Positions 42,484-51,532 of a stretch of 64,000 nt of DNA are shown in pieces (the first letter of the stretch is position 1; each line of letters begins with the position of its first letter). The stretch comes from Streptomyces monashensis (GTDB lineage Bacteria > Actinomycetota > Actinomycetes > Streptomycetales > Streptomycetaceae). The position numbers were made by a program, and so were the translations under genes. The notes below the pieces were generated by a model. It saw only the letters and a list, made by a program, of their open reading frames with translations, was not told the DNA's origin and ran no database searches. Where the stretch lies: contig NZ_MLYO01000034.1 in the NCBI RefSeq assembly GCF_001866665.1, positions 62,001 through 126,000 of the forward strand, in the 5' to 3' direction.

Positions 42484-42777
42484 GCGTGGTTCCGCACGGT
42501 GACAGAGTGTACTGAGCGGCGATCAGCCCCTGGAGGCGTCGGCCCGACCATCACAGGATCCCCCAAGGAGCGTGGACGAACCGATGCCGTCCACCTGGGC
42601 GAAAGGCGGCACTCCGATTTTGAACGGTTTCAATCGCCACTACGTTGCAGGCCTTGCTGTTCGGTTCTTCCTCATCTTCCTCCCGCTACAACGCTAGACA
42701 GCGACCTCATCCGCCACTAGCTTCATCGGCCGATCGAGCTGAATCGATACAAAATTCGGCAGCCGAAGGGATACGGC
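42484..42777. other. Rhamnosidase promoter region
   Basis: About 290 bases between the broken kinase and the GH78 gene. It contains a LacI-type operator (42620-42633). The part from 42600 to 42760 is less GC-rich, as expected of a promoter. Confidence 0.5.
42620..42633. promoter_or_regulatory. LacI-type operator
   Basis: TTGAA-CGGT-TTCAA, a 14-bp inverted repeat like LacI-family operators that control sugar genes in Streptomyces, 144 bases upstream of the rhamnosidase start. No LacI gene lies in the window. Confidence 0.5.
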
Positions 42778-45700
42778 ATGAACGACGGAGTCGACGGCAC
42801 GACGGGTGAGGGCATACGACGCAGGACCGTTCTGGCCACCGCGCTGGGCTCGGTGCCGGTGGTCCTGGCGGGCGGCGTCGGCGGAGCCGGTACGGCCCGC
42901 GCGGCCGAACCGGTCGCAGGAGGTACGCGGTTGGCAGGTCTCACGGTGGAGCACCGCGCGAACCCGCTCGGCGTGGACGCGGCCCGGCCGCGGTGCGGCT
43001 GGCGCATGGTCTCCTCGTCCCGGGGCCGGCGGCAGAGCGCCTACCGACTCCTCGTCGCGACCAGCGCAGAGCGACTGCGCGGCGGCCGGGCCGACGTGTG
43101 GGACAGCGGACGCACCGCCTCCGCGGACTCGGTCGCCGTGCGGTACGCGGGCGGGCAACTGCGGCCGTCCACCCGCTACTTCTGGACGGTCCAGGTCTGG
43201 GACGAGGACGGGCGGGCCGTCCCCGAGGCGCCGGTGGCCTTCTTCGAGACGGGTCTGCTGAGCACGGACGGGACAGCCGGCTGGGACGGCGCCCGCTGGA
43301 TCACCATGGCGGGCAAGAAGCCGGACACCGCAGGCGCCCCGCTGCTGCGTCACGAGGCCGCGCTGCGGGGGCGGGTGCGCGCGGCCCGGCTGTACGTGTC
43401 GGCGCTCGGCGTGTACGAGGCGTACGTCAACGGCCGCCGCGTCGCCGTACCGCTCGACGGATCCCCCGACGGGTCCACGGAGGAACTGCTCACTCCGGGG
43501 TGGACGAACTACGACACCACCGTCAGCTACTTCACCTACGACGTCACCGAACTCCTCGGGGCCGGTCGGAAGGTCACGCTCGCGGCCGTCCTGGGCAACG
43601 GCTGGTACAACGGCCGGGTCTCCGAGGGCAGCGTCTACTACGCGCAGAACGGCAACCCGCTCGCCCTGAAGGCCAAACTGCTGCTGCGCTACGGCGACGG
43701 CTCGACGCAGAGTCTCGTCACCGCGCCGGGCACCGGCTGGAAGGCGACGGACACCGGCCCCTACCGCGCCGACGACATCTACGACGGCCAGACCTACGAC
43801 GCCCGCGCGGAGTTGCCCGGCTGGACGGACAACGGCTACGACGACTCCGACCGGGCGGAGGTCACCGAGCACCCGTACGCCACACGCTTCCCGGACGCCA
43901 AGCTCGTCGCCTACCCCGGCGAGAGCGCCCGGCTGACCCCCGCGTGGGACCGCAGACCGCGCTCCGTCACGGTCTACACCGGGGTCACGGGACGGGACGG
44001 CAGCGCCAACGGCAGGGGCCGCATCGTCGTCGACGCCTCACGCACCGTCACCGATCCAGCCGAGGCCGCCACCGCGTCGGTGACCCTCGCCGAGGGCGAC
44101 ACGGCGGTCTTCGACCTGGGGCAGAACATGGTCGGCGTGCCCCGCTACACCCTGCGCGGCCCGGCGGGCGCCCAGGTCGACCTCCGCTTCGGCGAGATGC
44201 TCAACGACGCGAGCAAGGGCGCCGACGGCCCGGAAGGCTCCGTCTACCGCGCCAACCTCCGCAGCGCCAAGGCCACCAGCACCTACACCCTCAAGGGTGA
44301 CCAGCAGGGCGAGAGCCACCAGGACTCGCTCACCTTCTACGGCTTCCGGTACGCCTCCGTCACCGTCACCGGCGGAACGGTCACCGTCACGAGCCTGACC
44401 GGCAGGGTCGCCACCTCGGCCCTGCGGCAGATCGGATCGGTCACCACCGACGACGCCACGGTCAACCAGCTGATCGGCAACGTCCATTGGGGGCAGCGCG
44501 GCAACTACCTGTGGATCCCCACCGACTGCCCGCAGCGCGACGAGCGCCTCGGCTGGACCGGCGACACCCAGCTGTTCTCCCACACCGGCCTCTACAACGT
44601 GGACGCTGTCGCGCTCCTCAGCCACTTCGAGGACATCCTCATCGACTCCCAGCGGACCTACGGCGCGGACCACGCCCAGTTCACCCATGTCGCGCCCGGC
44701 AACCGGTACAACTCGCCGGAACCGGCGAGCGGTTGGTCGGACTGCGGCGTCGTCGTCCCCTGGACGGTGTGGCAGATGTCCGGCGACACCACCGTCATCG
44801 ACCGCAGCTGGGCGGCGATGTCGACGTACATGGACTGGATCCACGCGCGCACCGGGGACAGCTACTCCGGGCAGGGCGCGATCTACGGCGACTGGCTCGC
44901 CTTCCAGCAGACCAGCACCCAGTTCATGAGCGACGTCTACTACGGATACAGCGCACGGCTGATGGCGGACATGGCGGCCGCCACCGGCCGTACCGCCGAG
45001 GCCCGCGCCTACCAGGAGCTCTTCTCGCGCATCAAACGGGCCTTCATCACGAAGTACCTGAGCACCGAGGGCGGTGTCCTCACCGTGCGCTCCGGTCTCG
45101 GCGACGCCTCGCCCGTGACCCCGGGCGGCACCACCAGGACGGAGGACGACTCCCAGACGGCGCTGCTGTGGGTGCTCAAGCTCGGCTTCTACGACACCGA
45201 GGCCCAGCGCCGCCAACTGGTCACGCTGCTCGCCGAGAACATCGGCAACGACGCCGCCTACAAGGCCGCCCACCCCGGCAGTACGCGCGTGCAGTACGCC
45301 GAGAACACCCTCGCCGTCGGCTTCCTCGGCGTCAACGTCCTCGCCCCGGTCCTCACGGACCAGGGCCGAGCCGACCTCGCGTACGCGCTGCTCCACCAGA
45401 ACGCCATGCCGTCCTGGCTCTACTCCGTCGACAACGGCGCGACCACCGTCTGGGAGCGCTGGAACTCCTACTCCAAGCAGGACGGCTTCGGCCCGGTCGC
45501 GATGAACTCCTTCAACCACTACTCCTACGGCGCGATCATGGAGTGGATGTACGCGAGCATGGCCGGCATCGCCAAGGACCCGGCCGCCCCCGGCTTCCGC
45601 CACTTCTTCCTGCGGCCGCACCTCGACCCGACCGGGCGGATCACCCACGTCTCCGGCTCGCACCTGTCCCCCTACGGGGAGATCGTCAGCGAGTGGCGGA

Positions 45701-45909
45701 CCCACCACCGCACCCTCAGCCACCGGGTGACGGTCCCCGCCAACAGCACGGCGACCCTGTCCGTCCCCACCGTCGACCCGTCCGGCGTCCGTGAGGGCAG
45801 GACTCCCCTGTCCGGTGTCCGTGGCGTCCAGTACCTGGGATTCTCGGACGGCACCGCCTCGTACCGGCTGCCCTCCGGACACTACGAACTCACGGCACCG
45901 CTCGAATGA
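42778..45909 (+). CDS. Secreted GH78 alpha-L-rhamnosidase
   Basis: A 1043-residue multidomain hydrolase that removes terminal rhamnose from plant glycosides or polysaccharides. Tat signal at 14-43 (RRRTVLATALGSVPVVLAGG, ending ARAAE). Then beta-sandwich domains (LEHRANPLGVD-type start, ARLYVSALGVYEAYVNGRRV, GWTNYDTTVSYFTYDVTELL), and the (alpha/alpha)6 catalytic barrel from about 545: NYLWIPTDCPQRDERLGWTG D carries the predicted catalytic acid, and YGDWLAFQQ, GATTVWERWNSYSKQDGFGP complete the active site. C-terminal beta-sandwich ends the protein. Length is typical. ATG at 42778 is used. Likely induced by rhamnosides through the upstream operator. Confidence 0.95.
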   Translation: MNDGVDGTTGEGIRRRTVLATALGSVPVVLAGGVGGAGTARAAEPVAGGTRLAGLTVEHRANPLGVDAARPRCGWRMVSSSRGRRQSAYRLLVATSAERLRGGRADVWDSGRTASADSVAVRYAGGQLRPSTRYFWTVQVWDEDGRAVPEAPVAFFETGLLSTDGTAGWDGARWITMAGKKPDTAGAPLLRHEAALRGRVRAARLYVSALGVYEAYVNGRRVAVPLDGSPDGSTEELLTPGWTNYDTTVSYFTYDVTELLGAGRKVTLAAVLGNGWYNGRVSEGSVYYAQNGNPLALKAKLLLRYGDGSTQSLVTAPGTGWKATDTGPYRADDIYDGQTYDARAELPGWTDNGYDDSDRAEVTEHPYATRFPDAKLVAYPGESARLTPAWDRRPRSVTVYTGVTGRDGSANGRGRIVVDASRTVTDPAEAATASVTLAEGDTAVFDLGQNMVGVPRYTLRGPAGAQVDLRFGEMLNDASKGADGPEGSVYRANLRSAKATSTYTLKGDQQGESHQDSLTFYGFRYASVTVTGGTVTVTSLTGRVATSALRQIGSVTTDDATVNQLIGNVHWGQRGNYLWIPTDCPQRDERLGWTGDTQLFSHTGLYNVDAVALLSHFEDILIDSQRTYGADHAQFTHVAPGNRYNSPEPASGWSDCGVVVPWTVWQMSGDTTVIDRSWAAMSTYMDWIHARTGDSYSGQGAIYGDWLAFQQTSTQFMSDVYYGYSARLMADMAAATGRTAEARAYQELFSRIKRAFITKYLSTEGGVLTVRSGLGDASPVTPGGTTRTEDDSQTALLWVLKLGFYDTEAQRRQLVTLLAENIGNDAAYKAAHPGSTRVQYAENTLAVGFLGVNVLAPVLTDQGRADLAYALLHQNAMPSWLYSVDNGATTVWERWNSYSKQDGFGPVAMNSFNHYSYGAIMEWMYASMAGIAKDPAAPGFRHFFLRPHLDPTGRITHVSGSHLSPYGEIVSEWRTHHRTLSHRVTVPANSTATLSVPTVDPSGVREGRTPLSGVRGVQYLGFSDGTASYRLPSGHYELTAPLE

Positions 45910-46040
45910 TCCCTCCGGCGCGCCCGAAGACCGGCCTTGGCCCGTAGGGCCCGTCCGTCAGGGAAAAGTCGGCGGGACCCCAAGTGGTGATCGGGGGCTT
46001 CCCTGATGTACGGCGGTCGGCGCGGCACCATTCTGGCTGT

Positions 46041-46508
46041 ATGACGAAGCGTCACCCGTACACACGCCGCCCGGCCCTGTGGCTGCGCATCTTTGCCACC
46101 TGCACCGTCGCAGCCCTTTGCGCCCTGACGGCCGCCCTGCCCGCCCAGGCGGCCGTCCCCGCCCGCTCCTCTCCACCGCCCGCCCGGAAGCCGACGCCGC
46201 CGGTCCCGTCCTGCCGGTACGGCGTTGGTGCGGTTCCGCTGCACCTCGGCCACTCGCCGGGCGGCACCGCAGCCGCACGGACGGTGGACGCCGACCACCG
46301 GATCTCCGCGGGCATCGACATGGACTCCCAGCTGCATCTGCGGCTCGTCGACCGGATCGACGCCATCGGCACGATCGATCCGGGCACCGCGATACGCACC
46401 AACGAGGCCTACATCACGGCGTACTTCGACCACTGGCTGCGCGGCCACCGCGGGAAGCTGCTGGAAGGGTCGTCGGCACAGTATCCCGACATGGAGTTCG
46501 TGCGCTGA
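46041..46508 (+). pseudogene. Secreted hydrolase gene with an internal deletion (signal peptide plus C-terminus)
   Basis: ATG at 46041 begins an intact Sec signal (LWLRIFATCTVAALCALTAA LPAQA, cleavage about residue 37) followed by a Pro-rich linker. From about residue 80 the sequence DRIDAIGTIDPGTAIRTNEA, YITAYFDHWLRGHRGKLLEG SS, YPDMEFV resembles the last 60 residues of secreted alpha/beta hydrolases (PAF-acetylhydrolase/chlorophyllase-like). The catalytic serine and acid are absent. The 155-residue product could still be made and exported but cannot be an enzyme. Alternatively it is a genuine small secreted protein of unknown role. Confidence 0.55.
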
Positions 46509-46513
46509 GCGAG

Positions 46514-48124
46514 CTATCCCGCGTGGCCGTCGGAGCGCCTGCGGTGGAGGGTGAAGTTCTCGAAGACCGACAGCTCTCCGTGCGGCTTGTTCACGTTGTA
46601 GTACGTCACGTGCATCCGGGTGGTGTCGCCTGCGTGCCGGCCCGGGTCGACGGTGAAGGCCGCGAAGCCGTAGGGGTGTTCGACGTCACGGACGCCCATC
46701 CAGACGGCCTCCTCCTTGGTGTAGATGGAGGTGCGCTTGCCGTTCGCGCCGACTGCCGCGGACACCGCGGTGATCACTTTCCCGGTCCCGTCGGCGAAGA
46801 AGTTCTGGTTCGTGGTCCCCGAGACCCCTCCGCCGCCGAGGACCATGTGCACGGTGCCCAGCCCCGTGTCGATCGAGTCGGTGCTCCCGGAGACCGGGCG
46901 GGGCGTGAGTGTCTCACTGCCCGTGACGACTCCTCGGACCGCCAGCGAACGCTCGTAGTTGTGTTCGTGACCGCACAGGACCAGGTCCACCCCGTACCTG
47001 TCGAACAGGGGGCCGTACTTCTGCCGCAGGCCCAGGTCGGCGCCGTTCGCGTCCGTGGAGCTGATCATCACCTGGTGCATGGCGACGACCACCCAGTCGA
47101 TGTCGCGGGAGGAGCGCGCCGCCTTCAGTTCCCTCTCCAGGAACGCGAGTTGGCGTCCGCCCGAATAGCCGCTGATGTAGACGTCGCCGCCGTCCTGGAG
47201 GCAGTTGTCGTCGTTCTGGAGCACGATCACCCGCACCGAGCCGACCGTGAACGCGTACCAGAGACCCGCGAGTTCCGCGTCGGTCTCGGTGGAGGGGAGG
47301 GAGAAGTAGGTCTGGTAGGCGCCGAGTCCGAGCGGGCCGTTGGCCTTCTCGATCTCATGGTTTCCGGCGGCCGGCATCCACGGGCGGAAGCGCGCCGAGC
47401 GGGTGTTGTTGGTGAAGAAGTTGTTCCAGGTGCGCACCCGGTCGACATCGAGATTGGCGTAACACAGGTCGCCGTTGAGCAGATGGAAGAGCGGTGCGAC
47501 CTGTTCGATGCCGGTGACGATGTCCTTGGTGGCGGGCGTCGAGTTCGCGTCGAGGGCCGCGGTGCCGTTGGCCGCCCAGGTCACCTGCGGAGCGGACTGG
47601 TCGCCGAAGCTGGTGAAGGTGAACGGCATGCGTCCGCGGGGCGCGGTGCGGAACGAACCGCTGTCGGGCGTCGCCCCCGCGTGGGTGGCGAGGTAGAGGT
47701 AGTCGGTGCCGGGGGTGAGCCGGTTCAGCGAGGCGTGGTGGACGTAGACCGTACGGCTGGACGTGCCGTCGACGTAACTGACCGTCCGGGCCGCCGCGCT
47801 GGACCCGAACCCGTGCTCCAGGGTGCCGTAGTGGACCACGGGTCTGGTCACCGGTCGGTCGGTGATCCACGACACCGTCATCTGGGTCCGCGGGTCGGCC
47901 CCGAACGTCAGGTGGAGCCCCTGTACCGGAGGCGCGCCGGAGGAGTCCGCGGTGCGGTGCAGAGCCGGCGCGGTCACCGGGGCCGCCTGCGCCGTGCCCG
48001 CTCCCAGCAAGGGGGTGACGGCCGCGCCGGCCCCCGCGGTGCCGAGGAGGCCCAGCGCGTGGCGCCGGCTGACCCCCTCGGATACCTTCGACGCCCCGTC
48101 CGGTATATCGGCCTGTGTGGTCAT
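46514..48124 (-). CDS. Secreted purple-acid-type metallophosphatase
   Basis: A 536-residue phosphoesterase. Tat signal at about 19-48 (SRRHALGLLGTAGAGAAVTP, ending AQAAP). An FN3-like N-terminal domain (QGLHLTFGADPRTQMTVSWI) is followed by the calcineurin-like catalytic domain: TSFGDQSAP, LLNGDLCYANL, PAAGNHEIE, VVVAMHQVM, LCGHEHNYERS, the ordered metal-ligand motifs of purple acid phosphatases. Complete. ATG at 48124 with GGGAGGGCTCC. It acts outside the cell, probably releasing phosphate from organic esters. Converges on the truncated hydrolase gene (5-base gap). Fits the phosphate-related theme with the phospholipase C gene at 51533. Confidence 0.95.
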   Translation of the reverse strand: MTTQADIPDGASKVSEGVSRRHALGLLGTAGAGAAVTPLLGAGTAQAAPVTAPALHRTADSSGAPPVQGLHLTFGADPRTQMTVSWITDRPVTRPVVHYGTLEHGFGSSAAARTVSYVDGTSSRTVYVHHASLNRLTPGTDYLYLATHAGATPDSGSFRTAPRGRMPFTFTSFGDQSAPQVTWAANGTAALDANSTPATKDIVTGIEQVAPLFHLLNGDLCYANLDVDRVRTWNNFFTNNTRSARFRPWMPAAGNHEIEKANGPLGLGAYQTYFSLPSTETDAELAGLWYAFTVGSVRVIVLQNDDNCLQDGGDVYISGYSGGRQLAFLERELKAARSSRDIDWVVVAMHQVMISSTDANGADLGLRQKYGPLFDRYGVDLVLCGHEHNYERSLAVRGVVTGSETLTPRPVSGSTDSIDTGLGTVHMVLGGGGVSGTTNQNFFADGTGKVITAVSAAVGANGKRTSIYTKEEAVWMGVRDVEHPYGFAAFTVDPGRHAGDTTRMHVTYYNVNKPHGELSVFENFTLHRRRSDGHAG

Positions 48125-48232
48125 GGAGCCCTCCCTGACGCGCAGTTGAGCTGACGACCACCGCACACTGCCGCTCCTCGACGGCGCCCGGGTGAACACC
48201 GCGTGGCTACCTGGTCATGCCGTCCGCCGGGC

Positions 48233-48258
48233 GGATTCGGATTCGGATTCGGATTCGG
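48233..48258. repeat. GGATTC hexanucleotide repeat (4 copies)
   Basis: Four tandem GGATTC units in the region upstream of the phosphatase gene. Adjacent sequence is AT-rich for this genome (GGGAATATAGGTCAACG). Confidence 0.9.
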
Positions 48259-48393
48259 TAAGGGAATATAGGTCAACGCTCACCTTCCTTCTTGAGCGGG
48301 ACACGGGGCGTCCCCGTACTCACAGGTACGACACAAGGCGAAGTCGGCCGCGATCAGCGTCGGTCGACTGCCCGTCATGAAGGGATACGAACG

Positions 48394-48513
48394 ATGTCCT
48401 TCGCGAAGATCACACTGGCCAAGAAGGCCAAGAAGAAGGAAGCCGGTGCCGCCGGCAAGGCCAAGCACCACAAGAAGCACCACCGCAAGCACAAGAAGGC
48501 CGCCGCCAAGTAG
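48394..48513 (+). CDS. 39-residue Lys/His-rich basic peptide
   Basis: Sequence starts SFAKITLAKKAKKKEAGAAG and ends in a run alternating Lys and His with KKAAAK at the C-terminus. About 16 Lys and 6 His among 39 residues give a very high positive charge. ATG at 48394 has AGGGA at ideal spacing, and a strong terminator (48552) follows, so it is a complete monocistronic gene. It resembles the basic tails of HupS-like or H1-like nucleoid proteins and might bind nucleic acid or metal ions; that is inference. No family recognised. Confidence 0.75.
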   Translation: MSFAKITLAKKAKKKEAGAAGKAKHHKKHHRKHKKAAAK

Positions 48514-48551
48514 CGGCGCATCGCGGAACACGACCACACAGGCAGACCGTG

Positions 48552-48593
48552 CCGGGGTCCGCACGCACCGCACAGGTGCGCGCCGGACCCCGG
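48552..48593 (+). terminator. Strong terminator after the basic peptide gene
   Basis: CCGGGGTCCG / CGGACCCCGG perfect 10-bp stem, enclosing a second stem CGCACC / GGTGCG. Lies 38 bases after the peptide stop and 39 bases before the ABC transporter start, separating the two. Confidence 0.8.
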
Positions 48594-48632
48594 TACGCCG
48601 TCGGACCGGGCAGCGCCCAGGAAGCGTCGGCC

Positions 48633-50513
48633 ATGCACACCGCTGCACCCAGCACCATGCCCGTGGCCGGCCCCGGGGCGGGAGCCACGGCCGATGTCCC
48701 GTCACCGTCTCCGTCGTCTTCCTCGCCCCCACCACCTTCGTGGCCCCCTTCCGTGCCTTCGGCTCCGTCGCGGATGCGCCATGCCCGCATCTCCCCGCTG
48801 GCCGCGTTCCGCACCTTCTGGCCGCTGGTCAGCGTCAACCGCGCGGCCGTACTGGTGTCGGCCGTGCTGCTGGTGGCCGCCGCCGGGTGCGACGCGGGCG
48901 CGATCGGCATCGTCGGGGTCCTCACCGATGACGTGCTCACCCCCGGCGACCTCACCGCCTTCTGGGGGCCCGCCGCCCTCTGGCTGGGGCTCGCCGTGGC
49001 CGGTGCGGGGGCCTCTGCGGCGGGCGGCTACCTCGCGGGCTGGACCAGCGAGCACTTTCTGCTCGGCCTGCGCGACCGTGTCTTCCAGCATCTGCAAGCG
49101 GTCCCTCCGGACGCCCTGGACCGCTTCGGCACCGGCGATCTGGTCGCCCGGCTGACCGGCGACATCGAGACCGTCGAGTCGCTGGTGGCCTCCGCGCCCG
49201 TCGAACTGATCACGTCAGCCGCCGGGGCGGTCGTGTTCGCGGTGGCGGCCTTCTGGACGAGCTGGCAGCTGGCTCTGATCACCTTGTCCGCCGCCCCGTT
49301 GATCTGGTTCGGCGCCCGATGGTTCGGCACGCTGATGCGCTCCGCCACCCGCGCCGAACGCGACAGCAACGGCCGCCTGGCCACCCTGCTGGAGGAGAGC
49401 CTCGCCAACATGCCCCTGGTGCAGGCCTACGGCCGGCAGCAGGCCGAGCGCGGCAAGGTGCACCGTGAGGGTCGCAACTGGATGCGGGCCGGGCTGCGGC
49501 AGATCCGGCTGTCGTCGGTGTACGGCCCGATGGGCGAGCTGGTCGAGACCGTCAGCGTGCTGGCCGTGATCGGCGCCGGAGCCTGGCAGATCTCCGAACA
49601 CCACCTCAGCGTCGGCGGCCTGCTCTCCTTCGCCGCCTTCCTCGGCTATCTCCACCCCAAGCTGCAGGAACTCGGCGAGATCGTCGTCAGCGCCTCCTCC
49701 GCGACCGCGGCCTGCGAACGCCTCATCGAGGTGCTGCGCACCGGCACGGTCCGCGACGACGCCCCTCGGCCGGATGTCCCGCCGCTCGCCGAACCGGTGC
49801 GCGGCGCCATCACCTTCGAGGACGTCGGCTTCTCCTACCCGGGCAGCGGCGATCCCGTACTCGACGGAGTGCGACTCGACATCGCCCCCGGCCTCCTCGT
49901 CGCGGTCACGGGACCGAGCGGCACCGGCAAGTCCACCCTCGGCAAACTGCTGCTGCGCTTCCACGAACCGTCTCGCGGCCGCATCCTGCTCGACGGCCGG
50001 GACATCGCCGGACTCCCGGTCGACGAGGTGCGCCGACACATCACCCTGCTTCCGCAGGACAGCATGCTCTTCGACGGCACGGTCCGCGAGAACATCCTCT
50101 ACGGCCGCCCCGACGCCACCGACGCAGACATGATCGCCGCCGCCGTCGCGGCCGACGCGCACGGCTTCGTCAGCACGCTGCCCGACGGTTACGACAGCCC
50201 CGCCGGCAAGCGCGGCAACAACCTCTCCGGCGGCCAGCGCCGCAGGATCGCCCTCGCTCGGGCCATGCTGCGCACGGCGCCCGTGCTGATCCTCGACGAG
50301 CCCACGGCCGGACTCGACGACGACTCCACGGCCCGGATCATGGCGCCGCTGCGCCGCCTCACCGCCGGGCGCACGACCTTCCTCATCACCCACGACCTGC
50401 GCCTGACGGCCCAGGCCGACCTCGTCCTCCACCTCTCGGACGGCACCGTCACCATGACGGTCCCGAGCCTGCCGGCGAGAACGGGACCTGAGCCGGAGCC
50501 CGAGGCCGCCTGA
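48633..50513 (+). CDS. ABC transporter, fused permease and ATPase
   Basis: A 626-residue half-transporter that probably works as a homodimer. Residues 1-48 are a low-complexity Ser/Pro-rich head; ATGs at 48657 and 48771 are alternative starts that would drop much of it. Membrane domain about 60-340 with six helices (AAVLVSAVLLVAAAGCDAGA, WLGLAVAGAGASAAGGYLAG). Nucleotide-binding domain from about 395: Walker A GPSGTGKSTLGKLLL, Q-loop TLLPQDSMLFDG, signature NLSGGQRRRIALARAMLR, Walker B VLILDEPTAGLDDDS, H-loop LITHD. Lipid/drug/peptide exporter type, substrate unknown. Converges on the nitroreductase. Confidence 0.93.
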   Translation: MHTAAPSTMPVAGPGAGATADVPSPSPSSSSPPPPSWPPSVPSAPSRMRHARISPLAAFRTFWPLVSVNRAAVLVSAVLLVAAAGCDAGAIGIVGVLTDDVLTPGDLTAFWGPAALWLGLAVAGAGASAAGGYLAGWTSEHFLLGLRDRVFQHLQAVPPDALDRFGTGDLVARLTGDIETVESLVASAPVELITSAAGAVVFAVAAFWTSWQLALITLSAAPLIWFGARWFGTLMRSATRAERDSNGRLATLLEESLANMPLVQAYGRQQAERGKVHREGRNWMRAGLRQIRLSSVYGPMGELVETVSVLAVIGAGAWQISEHHLSVGGLLSFAAFLGYLHPKLQELGEIVVSASSATAACERLIEVLRTGTVRDDAPRPDVPPLAEPVRGAITFEDVGFSYPGSGDPVLDGVRLDIAPGLLVAVTGPSGTGKSTLGKLLLRFHEPSRGRILLDGRDIAGLPVDEVRRHITLLPQDSMLFDGTVRENILYGRPDATDADMIAAAVAADAHGFVSTLPDGYDSPAGKRGNNLSGGQRRRIALARAMLRTAPVLILDEPTAGLDDDSTARIMAPLRRLTAGRTTFLITHDLRLTAQADLVLHLSDGTVTMTVPSLPARTGPEPEPEAA

Positions 50514-50532
50514 GAACGAGGGCGCCTCGCGG

Positions 50533-51198
50533 TCACTCGCCGATGAAGCTCACCGTCTCCGTCATGTCCGCCCGCCCGGTACGCAGCCGCGGCACGCCGT
50601 CCTTCTCGAACCCCACCGAGACTCCACAGAACAGCACGAGACCGTCGCCTGCTCCGACGGTCCGGTCGACCGTCTTGCGATACATGGTCCACATGACCTG
50701 GGGACAGCTGTGCAACCCTTCCGCCCTCAGCAACAGCATGACCGTCTGCAGGAACATCCCCGCGTCACCCCATTGACCGGGCCCCATCGTCCGATCGAGG
50801 TAACAGAACAGGACGACCGGCGCCCCGAACGCCTCCGAGTTCAGCGCAGCGATCTTCTTGGGCCTGTCGGGGTCGTCGCGCTCGATTCCGAGCGCCTTGT
50901 ACCGCTGGGCGGCCGCGGCCGCGAAACGGTCCAGATACGGCGAGGCCAGTTCGGCCGGGTACATCGGATACTCCCGCTCGTCACCGGGGTCTCCCGCCAG
51001 CGCCCTGGCCGTCGCACGCCTCTTCAGTTCGGCCAGGGGCTCACCGCTCACGACGTACACATGCCACGGCTGGAGGTTCCCACTCGACGGAGCCCGCGTC
51101 GCCGCGGCCAGCACACGTTCGAGCACCTCTCTCGGCACCGGCTCGTCGCTGAACGCCCGCACGGCCCGTCGGCTGTCCACCGCCTCATACACGTCCAC
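50533..51198 (-). CDS. Nitroreductase-family protein
   Basis: A 221-residue FMN-dependent NAD(P)H oxidoreductase. FMN-binding start SRRAVRAFSDEPVPREVLER, APSSGNLQPWHVYVVSG, and the C-terminal DAGMFLQTVMLLLRAEGLHS CPQ. Reduces nitro compounds or quinones. Several GTG starts exist; 51198 is chosen because GGGAGGA lies ten bases upstream (51216 would fall inside that site). It shares a divergent control region with the phospholipase C gene, containing PHO-box-like repeats. Confidence 0.9.
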   Translation of the reverse strand: MDVYEAVDSRRAVRAFSDEPVPREVLERVLAAATRAPSSGNLQPWHVYVVSGEPLAELKRRATARALAGDPGDEREYPMYPAELASPYLDRFAAAAAQRYKALGIERDDPDRPKKIAALNSEAFGAPVVLFCYLDRTMGPGQWGDAGMFLQTVMLLLRAEGLHSCPQVMWTMYRKTVDRTVGAGDGLVLFCGVSVGFEKDGVPRLRTGRADMTETVSFIGE

Positions 51199-51532
51199 GT
51201 CTTCACGTCCTCCCACTCAACCGCAAACCGTCCCTACCGTATTCAGCGGTCACCGCCGGGCGTGCGCGCCGTCTTCGGCGCGAGCCGACCGGTCAGCCGC
51301 TCACTGATCCATGCAGCGGCCATCCTTTTCCCAACGGACGCCGACAACGGGGCAACGTGCGGGTGTGGGCGGTCACAGCTTGGTCAACCCCTTTCCGCCC
51401 GTTGGCCGCAAGTTCACCAATCACCCCTGATGTGCTCCTCTGTCCTGGGCAGAGAGTAATGGGCGGCCCTGCCCTTCGCCGGGGGCCGGGGCTGTCCCCA
51501 CGGAATCCACTCTCGCTCAAGAAGGGGCATTC
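51199..51532. other. Divergent regulatory region
   Basis: About 330 bases between the nitroreductase and phospholipase C genes. Contains PHO-box-like direct repeats (51371-51422); otherwise no gene seen. Confidence 0.5.
51371..51422 (+). promoter_or_regulatory. PHO-box-like 11-nt direct repeats (two pairs)
   Basis: Pair 1: GGTCACAGCTT then GGTCAACCCCT (51371-51392). Pair 2: GTTGGCCGCAA then GTTCACCAATC (51401-51422). Each pair follows the 11-nt direct-repeat layout of Streptomyces PhoP boxes with G(G/T)TCA(C)C cores. Located 111-162 bases upstream of the phospholipase C start. Confidence 0.6.

Noticed and set aside
44038..45882. 614-codon minus-strand frame opposite the rhamnosidase
   Set aside because: Antisense to a well-supported GH78 catalytic domain; Val/Gly/Asp-rich with no motifs.
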